From an uncultured Sphingomonas sp. (lineage in GTDB: Bacteria; Pseudomonadota; Alphaproteobacteria; Sphingomonadales; Sphingomonadaceae): DNA of 64,000 nucleotides. Both the position numbers and the translations under genes were made by a program. Positions within the stretch are counted from its first letter, which is position 1; the number at the start of each line of letters is the position of its first letter. The notes beneath the pieces were generated by a model. It made no database searches and was not told the DNA's origin. It saw nothing but the letters and a program-made list of their open reading frames with translations. Positions 1 to 9,371 of the stretch are shown here, piece by piece. The stretch covers positions 9,914 through 73,913 of the forward strand of contig NZ_CAKTFO010000016.1 in the NCBI RefSeq assembly GCF_934560975.1, written 5' to 3'.

Positions 1-592
1 AGCGCGCGCTGACGATCTGCCCCGCGCGGTAGCCGCGCTTGTACCAGACGTTCACGTCCGCCTGGTTGACGGCCACGTTCACCGGGTCGCCAAACGCCGC
101 CACGCCCGATCCCACGCCGTCGCGCAGGGTGGAGGGGCCGAGCAGCGGCAGCACCAGATAGGGCCCGCCATTCACGCCCCACTTGGCCAATGTCTGGCCC
201 AGATCCTCCGGCGCGGGCTGCACCCCCATCTTGCTGGCGCGGTCGAACAGGCCGGCCACGCCGATGGTGGTGTTTATCACGAAGCGCCGCAGGTTGGTAA
301 CGGCCCGCTTGGGCTTGCCCTGCAGCAGATTGTTCACCAGCGACCACGGTTCGGTGAGGTTGGCGAAGAAGTTGCTGACGCCCTGGCGCACCGGACGCGG
401 GGCGACCGTGCGGTAGACGCTGGTCACCGGCTTGATCACCACCTTGTCGGCGGCCTGGTTGACGCCCCACATGGTGCGGTTGAACCCTTCAAGCGGATCG
501 CGCTCGGCCAGCCGGTCCTGGCCGGGCACGGTGGCGCAACCGGCGGTCAGCAGGCAGGCGAGCGGAACCAGCGCAAAATGGGAGCGTGTCAT
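1..592 (-). CDS. mlaA: MlaA (VacJ) family outer-membrane lipoprotein, 3' end cut by window edge
   Basis: This is the outer-membrane component of the Mla system, which keeps phospholipids out of the outer leaflet. The visible 197 residues start MTRSHFALVP and carry a lipoprotein signal with lipobox LTAGC at about residue 19. The family block DPLEGFNRTMWGVNQ follows, then conserved stretches such as RRFVINTTIGVAGLFD and GPYLVLPLLGPSTLRDG. The frame is still open at base 1, so roughly the last 40-60 residues lie outside. It diverges from the ArsR/methyltransferase gene across about 80 bp. No other mla genes are in view. Family call is confident. Confidence 0.93.
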   Translation of the reverse strand, partial: MTRSHFALVPLACLLTAGCATVPGQDRLAERDPLEGFNRTMWGVNQAADKVVIKPVTSVYRTVAPRPVRQGVSNFFANLTEPWSLVNNLLQGKPKRAVTNLRRFVINTTIGVAGLFDRASKMGVQPAPEDLGQTLAKWGVNGGPYLVLPLLGPSTLRDGVGSGVAAFGDPVNVAVNQADVNVWYKRGYRAGQIVSAR

Positions 593-674
593 GGCCGCGC
601 CGTGCCATAGCCGCGGCGATGCGACAAGGGAGCGGACGCTTGACGTGGCGCTCCTGTGGACGAACTGTGCGTTC

Positions 675-1631
675 ATGGTATCCCCCCTCATCCTGTTCCG
701 GGCTCTCGCCGATCCGACTCGGCTGCGCATCATCGCCTTGCTACGGCGGATGGAATTGTCCGTGGGCGAACTGGCGCAGGTGCTTGGGCAGAGCCAGCCG
801 CGTGTGTCGCGCCATGTCCGCATCCTGTCCGATGCCGCTTTGTGCCGGCGGCGACGGGAGGGCAGCTGGGTGTTCCTGGGGCTCGGCCCGGCGGCGGTGC
901 CGACCCTGTTCGCGACCATCGACGGCTGGCGCGACTCCGCGACGGAGAAGTGGGAACTGGCGGACGCGGCGCGGCTGGAAGCCGTGCAGGCCGACCGGGC
1001 GGCGGCGGCGGAGGCTTATTTCGATGCCCATGCGGCGGAATGGGATGCGATCCGTTCGCTCCACGTGGCCGAGGCGCAGGTGGAAACCGCGATCGTCGGC
1101 GTACTCGGGGGACAGCCGCTGGGCCGGCTGGTGGACATCGGCACGGGCACCGGCCGCATGCTCACTCTGCTCGGCCCGCAGTCGGACAGCGCGATCGGGA
1201 TCGATCGCTCACCGGAAATGCTGCGCCTTGCCCGCGCCAGGCTGGGCGAGGCAGGGATCGAGCGCGCCGACCTGCGGCAGGGCGACATGTATGCCTTGCC
1301 CGTCAAGGATGCGGCGGCCGATACGGTCGTGCTCCACCTCGTGCTCCATTACGCACAGGCGCCGGCGGCGGCGATCGCGGAGGCGGCGCGGCTGCTGCCC
1401 CCCGGCGGGCGGTTGCTGATCGTGGACTTTGCCGCGCACGAGCAGGAAGAATTGCGCGAGCGGGAAGGCCATGCCCGGCTCGGCTTCGATGACGAGCAGA
1501 TCGCGCACTGGTTCGACGCGGCCGGCCTTGCCTCCGCCGCGACCGAGACACTTGCGGGCGGCGCGCTGACCGTGAAACTGTGGCTCGGCACGCGCGCGGC
1601 GGGAGACCGGCGGCTGAAGGCGGTGGCATGA
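675..1631 (+). CDS. ArsR-type regulator fused to a SAM-dependent methyltransferase
   Basis: A 318-residue two-domain protein. Residues 1-95 form an ArsR-like winged helix (LFRALADPTRLRIIALL, then QSQPRVSRHVRILSDA as recognition helix). Residues about 110-318 form a class I methyltransferase with SAM motif I VDIGTGTGRM near residue 153 and a later LLPPGGRLLIVDF strand. I chose the ATG at 675 because the ArsR domain begins directly there; the frame upstream is antisense to mlaA. The stop overlaps the dsbD start by 4 nt (ATGA), so the two are probably co-translated. No cysteine metal-binding motif of classic ArsR is visible, so the ligand is unknown. The substrate of the methyltransferase is also unknown. 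Confidence 0.85.
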   Translation: MVSPLILFRALADPTRLRIIALLRRMELSVGELAQVLGQSQPRVSRHVRILSDAALCRRRREGSWVFLGLGPAAVPTLFATIDGWRDSATEKWELADAARLEAVQADRAAAAEAYFDAHAAEWDAIRSLHVAEAQVETAIVGVLGGQPLGRLVDIGTGTGRMLTLLGPQSDSAIGIDRSPEMLRLARARLGEAGIERADLRQGDMYALPVKDAAADTVVLHLVLHYAQAPAAAIAEAARLLPPGGRLLIVDFAAHEQEELREREGHARLGFDDEQIAHWFDAAGLASAATETLAGGALTVKLWLGTRAAGDRRLKAVA

Positions 1632-3661
1632 TGCGCTGGCTCTTGATCCTGCTGGCGCTGGCCGGCATCACCACCACGCGGGCAGCCGCGCCGACCCACA
1701 TCACGCCCGCCCTGGTGGCCGAAACCACCGTGCCCCGCGCGGGATCGCGCGTGACCCTGGCCATTGCCATGCGGCCGGATCCGACCTGGCACGGCTATTG
1801 GCGCAATCCGGGCGATGCGGGGCTGGAGGCGCGGATCGCCTGGACCGCGCTGGCCGGGCTTCGCTTCGGCCGGTTGGTCTATCCGGTGCCCGAAACCCTG
1901 CTGCTCGCCGGGCTGATGAACTATGTCTATGCGCATGATTACGCGCTTCTGGTCCCACTGGACGTGCCGGCCGGGCTGAAGCCGGGCATGGTCCTGCCGG
2001 TCAGCGCCAAGTTCGACTGGCTCGCCTGCAATCCGCAGATGTGCGTGCCGGAAACCGCCACGCTGGCGCTGCGGCTGACCGTGGGCGACGGCACGGTCAC
2101 GCCCGACCGGCGGGCGCAGTTCGACCGCTGGCGGGCCGCTTTGCCCCGGCCGCTCGGGTCCAAAGCGACCTTCCAGATCAGCGGCAAGCGCTTCCGGCTG
2201 GAAGTGCCTTTGCCCGCCGGCGCCGCCGCGTCGCAGCCCTATTTCTTTCCGCTGACCGATGGCGTGATCGATTATGCCGCCAGGCAGGTCGCCACCCGCA
2301 GCGGCAATCGCCTGGTCATCCAGACGGCGGCGCGGGAGGGTAGCGCAGCGAAGACGGTCCAGGGCGTGTTGCGGCTCGATCCGGGACGCGGCCTCTCGCT
2401 CTCCGCCACCGCCGGGACCGTGGCAGCCGTGGCGCCCCTGCCCGGCCGGCAGGATGGCGCCACGGGGCAAAGCGGTGGGAGCGGCTTCCTGCTGGCCTTT
2501 GGCGGCGCTTTGCTTGGCGGCCTGCTGCTCAACATCATGCCGTGCGTGTTCCCGATCCTGAGCCTCAAGGCGCTCAGCCTCGCCCGTTCTGGCGAGAGCG
2601 AGGGCACGGCGCGGGCGGAGGCGCTGGCCTATACCGGCGGCGTGGTGCTGGTCTGCGCCGGGCTGGGCGCGGCATTGCTCGGCCTGCGCGCCGCCGGTGG
2701 CCTCGCCGGATGGGCATTCCAGCTGCAGGATACGCGCGTCATCGGCCTGCTGATGCTGCTGGTGCTGGCGATCGGCCTCAACCTGGCGGGCCTGTTCGAA
2801 CTGCCGACCTTTGCGGGCGGCGACCGGCTGGTGCGTTCCGGGGGCGCCGCCGGAGCATTCTGGACCGGCGCGCTGGCGGCGTTCGTGGCGACGCCGTGCA
2901 CCGGTCCGTTCATGGGAGCGGCCTTGGGAGCGGCGCTGGTGCTGCCTGCCCCTGCCGCCGTGGCGGTGTTCGTCGGGCTGGGCGTGGGACTGGCCCTGCC
3001 CTTTCTGCTGCTCGGCTTCGTGCCCGCGCTCCGCCGGCTGCTGCCGCGACCGGGGGCGTGGATGGATCGCTTGCGCCGCATCCTGGCGGTGCCGATGCTG
3101 GTGACCGCGCTCGGCCTGTCCTGGATCCTCGGGCGTCAGAACGGGGTGGACGGGATGACGGCCGGCCTGGCCGCCGCGCTGATCCTGGGCCTGGGCTTCT
3201 GGTGGGCCGGCCGGCGGCAGATGCGGCTGGCGGGCGGGGCCTGGCTGCCGGCACTGGTGGGGGGTGTAGCCGCAGCCGCTCTGGCGACCAACGTGCCGCG
3301 CGCGCCCGCGGAGGCGGCACCGCAGCAGGCCGGCACCGAGCGGTTCGACGAGGTTCGGCTGGCGGCCCTGCGCGCCACCGGGCGGCCCGTCTTTCTGTAT
3401 TTCACCGCCGACTGGTGCCTGACCTGCAAGGTCAACGAGAAAGCGGCTATCGAGCGCGGTCCGGTGACGCAGGCGTTCGCGGCCAGAAAGGTCGCGGTGA
3501 TGGTCGGCGACTGGACGCGCGGCGATCCCGCGATCAGCCGCTTTCTGGAGGCGCATGGCCGCTCGGGCGTGCCGCTCTACCTGTATTACCCGCCGGGCGG
3601 AGGCGAGCCGCGCGAACTGCCGCAGGTGTTGACCCCGACCATGCTCACGCAGCTCGTCTGA
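1628..3661 (+). CDS. dsbD: Thiol:disulfide interchange protein DsbD
   Basis: Inner-membrane electron conduit that carries reducing power from cytoplasmic thioredoxin to periplasmic thiol proteins. The 677-residue product has a signal peptide, then a periplasmic domain with CNPQMC near residue 135. A central multi-helix region follows with the two redox cysteines in MPCVFPILSLKA and ATPCTGPFMG. A C-terminal thioredoxin domain carries DWCLTCK near residue 596. The start at 1628 overlaps the upstream methyltransferase stop; ATG 1631 is an equally possible start. Order and length fit full-length DsbD. The coupling to an ArsR-type fusion suggests regulated expression, but that is inference. Confidence 0.9.
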   Translation: MMRWLLILLALAGITTTRAAAPTHITPALVAETTVPRAGSRVTLAIAMRPDPTWHGYWRNPGDAGLEARIAWTALAGLRFGRLVYPVPETLLLAGLMNYVYAHDYALLVPLDVPAGLKPGMVLPVSAKFDWLACNPQMCVPETATLALRLTVGDGTVTPDRRAQFDRWRAALPRPLGSKATFQISGKRFRLEVPLPAGAAASQPYFFPLTDGVIDYAARQVATRSGNRLVIQTAAREGSAAKTVQGVLRLDPGRGLSLSATAGTVAAVAPLPGRQDGATGQSGGSGFLLAFGGALLGGLLLNIMPCVFPILSLKALSLARSGESEGTARAEALAYTGGVVLVCAGLGAALLGLRAAGGLAGWAFQLQDTRVIGLLMLLVLAIGLNLAGLFELPTFAGGDRLVRSGGAAGAFWTGALAAFVATPCTGPFMGAALGAALVLPAPAAVAVFVGLGVGLALPFLLLGFVPALRRLLPRPGAWMDRLRRILAVPMLVTALGLSWILGRQNGVDGMTAGLAAALILGLGFWWAGRRQMRLAGGAWLPALVGGVAAAALATNVPRAPAEAAPQQAGTERFDEVRLAALRATGRPVFLYFTADWCLTCKVNEKAAIERGPVTQAFAARKVAVMVGDWTRGDPAISRFLEAHGRSGVPLYLYYPPGGGEPRELPQVLTPTMLTQLV

Positions 3662-3868
3662 AGCGTACCGATCGGCGCCGCCGCTTACCTCCCGCGAGCG
3701 CCCTCAATCGAGCGTGCGGGGACCGACGCGCGCAACAGCAATGCTGTGGCGCCCCGATCGCTTGGTCGAACCGGAGATCGCGTTCGACACAACCAAGCCG
3801 CACGTGCAAATCGGTGAAGGTCGCGTAGACTTGGGTAAAGTTGTTCAAGTCCATCATCGGGAGCGTTC

Positions 3869-5674
3869 ATGCATCGCCGTCAATTCCTTGCATCCACGGG
3901 TCTCCTCTCAGCAGCCGTGGCCCTGCCAGGCTCGGTTCGCGCCGCTTCGGGCGGTCCCGACGCGGAGTTCCGCGCGATGCTGGATCGCTTCTTCTACGCA
4001 CGGCTGGAGGACAGCCCCGAACAGGCGACCTCGCTCGGGCTCGACACCGGCGCGCGCGCGCGCCTCAAGTCGGTGCTGGACGACACGTCGCGCGCCGGTC
4101 AGGCCAAGCAGTTCGCCCGTGCGCGGCAGGAGCTGGCGGCGCTGAAGACAGTGCGGCGCGATGCGCTGAGCGATGCGGCGCGGCTCGACTATGATGTGGT
4201 GGAATATGGCCTGGATCGGGTGATTGCGGGGCAACGCTACACGTTCGGCGCCAGTGCCGGCCGGTACGCGCCATATGTCCTGTCGCAACTGACGGGCGCC
4301 TACCGCGACGTGCCCGACTTCCTGGCCAACCAGCACAGGGTCGGGAACGCCGCCGACGCAGACGCCTATGTCGCACGGGTGCAGGCGTTTGCCGGCGCGA
4401 TCGACGCGGAAACCGAACGCCAGCGCGAGGACGCCGCCAACGGCGTATTTGCCCCCGACTACATCCTGGACACCACGCTGAAGCAGCTGGCGGCGGTGCG
4501 CGACAAGGCGCCCGACGCGACCGGCCCGGCAACGGACCTCGCCGCCAAGCTGAAGGCCGCCACTCTGCCGCCGGAGCGCGCCATGACCGTGGCCACGCTG
4601 ATGCGTGAGCAGGTGTTTCCCGCGCTGGATCGGCAACGCGCGCTGGTGGTCGAGCTAAGGGCGCGCGCCCGGCACGATGCGGGCGTGTGGCGGTTGCCCG
4701 ACGGCGACGCTTATTACGCCGCGGCGGCGAGTGCCGCGACCACGGTGGAGATGACGGGCGACGAGATCCACAGGCTCGGCCTGGCGCAGGTGGCGGAGAT
4801 CGGCGCGCGCATCGACGGCATCCTCAAGTCACAGGGCATGACCCAGGGCAGCGTGGGCGAACGACTGGTGGCACTGAACAAGCGCCCAGACCAGCTTTAC
4901 CCCAACACCGATCCGGGTCGCGAGGCACTGCTCCGGCAATTGCGCGGTCAGATCGCCGCCATGACCAAACGCCTGCCCGAGCAGTTCGCCGTCCTCCCGC
5001 AGGCGCCGGTCGAGGTCCGCCGCGTTCCCGAGGCGATTCAGGCCGGTGCACCCGGCGGCTATTACCAGTCGGCCTCGCTCGATGGCACGCGGCCAGCGAT
5101 CTACTTTATCAACCTGCGCGACACGTTCGACCGCCCCAGGTTCGGCCTGGCGACGCTGAGCTACCACGAAGCGGTGCCCGGTCATCACCTCCAGGTCATG
5201 TCCGCGCTGGAGAGCAAGGACATCCCGCTGATCCGCCGGCGCGGCTTCTACTCGGGTTACTCCGAGGGGTGGGCGCTCTATTCCGAACAACTCGCCGACG
5301 AGATGGGGATGTATGAGGGCGATCCGCTCGGGCAGGTCGGCTTTCTGCAATCGTTGCTGTTTCGGGCGACGCGCCTGGTGGTGGATTCCGGCATGCACGC
5401 CAAACGGTGGAGCCGCGAGCAGGCGACGGACTATCTGATCGCCACCACCGGCATCGCGCGCGGACGCAGCCAGGGCGAAATCGACCGCTACACCGTCTGG
5501 CCGGGCCAGGCATGCAGCTACAAGATCGGCCATACAGTCTGGGTGCGGCTGCGCGACGAAGCCAAGCGCAAGGCCGGCGCGAGCTGGGATCCGAAGGCGT
5601 TCCACCGGATCCTGACCATGGGGGCCATGCCGCTGAGCGTGCTGGAAAAGGTCGTGCGCCAGCAGATGGCATAG
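3869..5674 (+). CDS. Exported DUF885 family protein (putative metallopeptidase)
   Basis: A 601-residue protein with an N-terminal export signal (MHRRQFLAST, then a hydrophobic stretch ending VRA), possibly Tat-type because of RRQFL. The DUF885 hallmark HEAVPGHHLQ sits at residues 433-442; in this family it resembles a zinc peptidase motif HExxPGHH. A second conserved stretch, YSGYSEGWALYSEQLADE, follows. Length fits the family. It stands alone, with about 200 bp upstream and 216 bp downstream, so no operon partner points to a substrate. Peptidase activity is inferred from the motif; most members are uncharacterised. Confidence 0.85.
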   Translation: MHRRQFLASTGLLSAAVALPGSVRAASGGPDAEFRAMLDRFFYARLEDSPEQATSLGLDTGARARLKSVLDDTSRAGQAKQFARARQELAALKTVRRDALSDAARLDYDVVEYGLDRVIAGQRYTFGASAGRYAPYVLSQLTGAYRDVPDFLANQHRVGNAADADAYVARVQAFAGAIDAETERQREDAANGVFAPDYILDTTLKQLAAVRDKAPDATGPATDLAAKLKAATLPPERAMTVATLMREQVFPALDRQRALVVELRARARHDAGVWRLPDGDAYYAAAASAATTVEMTGDEIHRLGLAQVAEIGARIDGILKSQGMTQGSVGERLVALNKRPDQLYPNTDPGREALLRQLRGQIAAMTKRLPEQFAVLPQAPVEVRRVPEAIQAGAPGGYYQSASLDGTRPAIYFINLRDTFDRPRFGLATLSYHEAVPGHHLQVMSALESKDIPLIRRRGFYSGYSEGWALYSEQLADEMGMYEGDPLGQVGFLQSLLFRATRLVVDSGMHAKRWSREQATDYLIATTGIARGRSQGEIDRYTVWPGQACSYKIGHTVWVRLRDEAKRKAGASWDPKAFHRILTMGAMPLSVLEKVVRQQMA

Positions 5675-5890
5675 ACGGCGGCTGCGCTGGAGCCCGACTT
5701 TCAGGCGTGGCGCGCATGGCCGCCGTCGGGCGACTGCCGACAAACGGCGTCGGTGGCACCAACCGGTGCCGTTCTCCCATCGCTACACCATCATAAGTGC
5801 CGGGCACCATGAACGCAGTTGGCGGACGCGCGTTAGGGGACAGGCTCCGAGCGGAGGAGCGCGATTTTTACGTCCTGGGAGAAGTCCGAC

Positions 5891-7132
5891 ATGGCAGAGC
5901 CTTTCACCATTGCCGTGCCGGACGAGCGGCTCGCCGCGATCCGCGCAAAGGCGGAGGCATTCGATTGGGTCATGGTACCGGACGCAGGGTCGTGGCAATC
6001 TGGCGTAGGCCTTGAGGATCTCAAGCGCCTCGTCCGGCATTGGCTGACGCGCTACGACTGGCGCGCACAGGAACGCCGCCTCAACACCATGCCGCAGTTC
6101 ACGGCCGATATCCTCGGCCAGCGGCTCCACTTCATCCACATGCGCGGCGATGGTTCGCGCATGCCGGTGCTGCTGCTCCATGGCTGGCCAGGCTCCTTCC
6201 TCGAATTCGAGGGGCTGATCGCGCCGCTGGTCGCGGACGGGCACGACGTCATCGTCCCGTCCCTTCCAGGCTATGCATTTTCGGGCCGGCCGGCGGCTCC
6301 GATCGGACCGAAGCGGACCGCCGACCTTATGCATCACCTGATGACCGACCTGTTCGGCGAAGAACGTTACCTCGTCCAGGGCGGGGATTGGGGTGCCGCG
6401 ATCGGGGCGTGGATGGCGCACATGCACCCCGATGCCGTCGCCGGGCTCCACCTCAACATGGTGCTGGTCCAGGCAGAGGATGCAGTTCCCAAGAAGGCGG
6501 AGGAGCTTGCCTGGGCGGCACGGCGTGCCGAGTTGGCCAAGGAGGAAACCGGCTACGCGCAGGAGCAGGGTACGCGACCGCAGACGCTGGGCGTCGCCAT
6601 GTCGGACAGTCCGGTGGGTGTCGCGGCCTGGATCCTGGAGAAGTTCGGCGCCTGGGCGGACGTGCCGCGCGACGAACATGGCAAGCCCGATCTATGGCAG
6701 GCATTCGACGAAGACCTGCTGCTGACCAACATCATGCTCTACCTTGTGGAAGGCGCATTCGTGACATCGACCTGGATGTATCGCGGTCGCGTGCTGGAGG
6801 GATCGGGCCAGTTACCTGCCGGTACGCGGATCGACGTGCCGACCGCTGTCGCGGCCTTTCCCGACCCGGTCTTTCCTGCGCCGCCGCGGTCGCTGGCCCG
6901 CAAGACCTATCGAATCAAGCAATGGACCGACATGGCCGAAGGCGGGCACTTCGCGGCGCTGGAGCAGCCCGAACTGCTGCTTGCGGACATGCGCCGCTTT
7001 TTCGCGTCACGGGCGGTAAAACGCCGATTGCCGGGACGTCTGGCGACGCTTGGCAAGGGCGGCCTGATCGCGGCCGCATTGGCGGCCACTGCTTATGGTG
7101 CCCGTGCCGCGAGCAAACGCCCAGGTCGGTAA
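5891..7132 (+). CDS. Microsomal-type epoxide hydrolase (EHN domain, alpha/beta-hydrolase)
   Basis: A 413-residue epoxide hydrolase family protein. The N-terminal EHN-type region (residues 1-85, PFTIAVPDERLAAIRAKAE) precedes an alpha/beta-hydrolase core. The core has the oxyanion motif HGWPGS near residue 97, the nucleophile Asp166 in GGDWGAAIG, and a likely catalytic His in GGHFAALEQPE near residue 354. A C-terminal hydrophobic segment (GLIAAALAATAYGA) may anchor it in the membrane, which is unusual for bacterial members. The RBS GGGAGA lies about 8 nt before the ATG. The natural substrate cannot be read from the sequence. Confidence 0.87.
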   Translation: MAEPFTIAVPDERLAAIRAKAEAFDWVMVPDAGSWQSGVGLEDLKRLVRHWLTRYDWRAQERRLNTMPQFTADILGQRLHFIHMRGDGSRMPVLLLHGWPGSFLEFEGLIAPLVADGHDVIVPSLPGYAFSGRPAAPIGPKRTADLMHHLMTDLFGEERYLVQGGDWGAAIGAWMAHMHPDAVAGLHLNMVLVQAEDAVPKKAEELAWAARRAELAKEETGYAQEQGTRPQTLGVAMSDSPVGVAAWILEKFGAWADVPRDEHGKPDLWQAFDEDLLLTNIMLYLVEGAFVTSTWMYRGRVLEGSGQLPAGTRIDVPTAVAAFPDPVFPAPPRSLARKTYRIKQWTDMAEGGHFAALEQPELLLADMRRFFASRAVKRRLPGRLATLGKGGLIAAALAATAYGARAASKRPGR

Positions 7133-7306
7133 GCGTTCACCTGCCGGGCCCGCCGGGTTGCTCGCGTTTCGCCCGTACCGCAATGGGCTCGCGCGCCAAG
7201 GTTCACCGGGCTGCAAGGAGGCCGTCGGCATGGCTGGGCCATTGCAACATGCGGCAGTCCGCAGTCGGACCATGACGGTGTCGATGTCAGGGCCGGGAGG
7301 GTCGGC

Positions 7307-8545
7307 GTGAGCACATCACCGCGCCATGTCGCAATCATTGCGCCGCCGACCGCCGGTCACTTAAACCCCCTTCAGGTCCTTGGAGCCCAGTTGGCCCGCG
7401 CCGGTCACGCCGTAACCGTCGTCCACACCGGCGAGGTGGCTCGCTACATCCACGAACCGGGCGTGTCGTTTGCGCCGCTGCCGGACGATGCGGTGGGGGC
7501 ATCGCTCGACACCTACCTGGCCCGGCTGGCCGCTCCCACGGGTCTGGGCGGCCTGACCCGCATGATCTCGGCAACCGCGGATATGACTGCACGGCTGCTC
7601 GACGGCGCGCCGGCAGTGCTGGACAGGATCAAGGTCGACGCAGTGATCGCCGACTCCGCCGAACCCGCCGGCGCCTTGATCGCGCAGCACCTGCGCATTC
7701 CGCATGTCGTCAGCGTCACCGGCTTGCCGCTCTTGCGGGAGGACGACGTTCCTCCGCCTTTCGTGAGGTGGCGCTACCGGCCGGATCGGCTCGGGCGCTT
7801 CCGCAATCGCGGCGGATATGGCGTAGCCAACCTGCTGATGCGCCCGATCGACGCGGTGGTCCGAGGGCGCAGGCGCGACTGGAACATCGACGACGCTGTC
7901 CAGCCACTGGCCTATGTCGCGCAATGCCCCCGCGGGCTGGATTACCCCCGGCGCGATCTGCCCGCGCATTTCCATTACGGGAGCCCCTGGCGCGCGTCCG
8001 CGCGCGCAGAGGTCGACCTGCCCATCGGTGACCGACCGCTGGTCTTCTGCTCCCTGGGCTCGCTGCAGGGCTCACGCAAGGCGCTGTTCGCGAGCATGTC
8101 GGCGGCGTGCGCGGCGATCGGGGCACGCGCCGTGATCGGCCACGGTGGCGGCCTGACCCCCGCGGACGAGGCGGCCTTGCCGGGACAGCCGCTGGTGCGT
8201 GCCTTTTGGCCGCAGGAGGCGGTGTTGCGCCGTTGCTCGGCGGCCATCTTGCACGGCGGGTTCAACACCGTTCTCGACGCGCTTGCCGCGGGAGTGCCGA
8301 TCGTAGCCGTGCCGATCGCGTTCGAGCAGCCGGGAACCGCCGCGCGGCTTGCGCGGATCGGCGCCGCGCAGGTAATCACGCCGCGCCAGCTGTCGGTCAC
8401 CCGGCTGGCCCATGCCCTGCGGCACGTCGTCGTGGACCCCGGCTATCGGCAAGCGGCTATGCGCGTCGCAGCGGAGATGGACGCCGTGGGCGGTGCCAGG
8501 GCCGCGGCCGCGATCGTCAGCGCTGCGCTTGCGAGCGCGCCCTGA
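7307..8545 (+). CDS. crtX: Carotenoid-type UDP-glycosyltransferase (CrtX-like)
   Basis: A 412-residue GT1-family glycosyltransferase. The N-terminal HVAIIAPPTAGHLNPLQVL is the acceptor-domain start typical of zeaxanthin glucosyltransferases. The C-terminal donor-binding region has WPQEAVLRRCSAAILHGGFN followed by ALAAGVPIVAVPIAFEQPG. The start is GTG, six bases after a strong GGGAGGG. It converges on crtW and their 3' ends overlap by 29 bp. Position next to a carotenoid ketolase supports sugar transfer to a hydroxylated or keto-carotenoid. Without that neighbour, it could only be called a macrolide-type glycosyltransferase. Confidence 0.8.
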   Translation: MSTSPRHVAIIAPPTAGHLNPLQVLGAQLARAGHAVTVVHTGEVARYIHEPGVSFAPLPDDAVGASLDTYLARLAAPTGLGGLTRMISATADMTARLLDGAPAVLDRIKVDAVIADSAEPAGALIAQHLRIPHVVSVTGLPLLREDDVPPPFVRWRYRPDRLGRFRNRGGYGVANLLMRPIDAVVRGRRRDWNIDDAVQPLAYVAQCPRGLDYPRRDLPAHFHYGSPWRASARAEVDLPIGDRPLVFCSLGSLQGSRKALFASMSAACAAIGARAVIGHGGGLTPADEAALPGQPLVRAFWPQEAVLRRCSAAILHGGFNTVLDALAAGVPIVAVPIAFEQPGTAARLARIGAAQVITPRQLSVTRLAHALRHVVVDPGYRQAAMRVAAEMDAVGGARAAAAIVSAALASAP

Positions 8546-9248
8546 CCCGCGGCAGCTGCCACCATGGCATGTGCGGGCTCAGATGGTGCTCGTGATGGTA
8601 GGCGCCGAAGTGGAAGCACGTCAGCAAGGAAGCGAGCGGCGACCAGCCGTTGCTCCTGGCGTGATGGCCGTCCACGAATGCCGCATCCTCGTGCCTGTGC
8701 GGCAGGTAGGTGCCGAACACGAACAGCTGACCCAACGCCAGCAGCGCCGGCACGGCCCAGAATGCCACGATGTTGAGCAGGGAGACACCAAGCAGCATGT
8801 AGACGATGGCGGCGGCCGTGATCCGCAGGATCTGCGCATGCGTGTAATAGCCGGTGAAGAAGCGGACGAACCACGGCCATGCGCGCCGGGGCTCCGTGGG
8901 ATGGAAATCGGGGTCATCCTCCGTGCCCGGCGCGCGATGGTGGGCATGATGCTTGGGGTAAAGCACACGGTAGGACAGGCCGGCATAAGCGGCGAGGCAC
9001 AGAGTGCCGACCAGCGTGTTCAGTCTCGGCCACCTCGGCCCGAACGATCCGTGCATGCAGTCGTGCGCGATGATGAACAGCCCGGTGCTCAGCCAGGTTT
9101 GCGCCACGATGAGGGCCACCGCAATCGGGGCCGTCTGCACGCGCCATTCCCACAGGAAGATGCAGCCGATGTGGATCGCCAGCCAAGCGGACCCGATCGC
9201 CGCGGCGAGCAGCAGGTTGGCACCCGCATCGCGAGCGGCCGACGTCAT
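8517..9248 (-). CDS. crtW: Beta-carotene 4-ketolase (CrtW)
   Basis: Membrane di-iron oxygenase that adds keto groups to beta-ionone rings, for example beta-carotene to canthaxanthin or zeaxanthin to astaxanthin. Three histidine clusters typical of CrtW are visible: HDCMHG, HHAHHRAPG and HHEHHLSPHMPWWQLP, plus HRHEDAAF before the last. Hydrophobic helices separate them. I chose ATG 9248 (243 residues), which gives the usual CrtW length; an upstream ATG at 9269 is possible and neither has a strong RBS. The C-terminus overlaps the convergent glycosyltransferase gene. Confidence 0.92.
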   Translation of the reverse strand: MTSAARDAGANLLLAAAIGSAWLAIHIGCIFLWEWRVQTAPIAVALIVAQTWLSTGLFIIAHDCMHGSFGPRWPRLNTLVGTLCLAAYAGLSYRVLYPKHHAHHRAPGTEDDPDFHPTEPRRAWPWFVRFFTGYYTHAQILRITAAAIVYMLLGVSLLNIVAFWAVPALLALGQLFVFGTYLPHRHEDAAFVDGHHARSNGWSPLASLLTCFHFGAYHHEHHLSPHMPWWQLPRVRARSQAQR

Positions 9249-9371
9249 CGCGCGGCCGGCCCGGGCCATTGCCGCGTGATCCCGGCTGCGCGCTGTGCCG
9301 ACAGGAAGCCGATACCGCCGCTGCCGCACCGCTGATGAACGAGCATGTCGTGCACGACCAGGATGCGCCTT

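Noticed and set aside
3645..3857. Small minus-strand gene starting MMDLNNFTQVYATF between dsbD and the DUF885 gene
   Set aside because: No recognisable family, C-terminus runs antisense into dsbD, and no clear ribosome site. May be a gene remnant.
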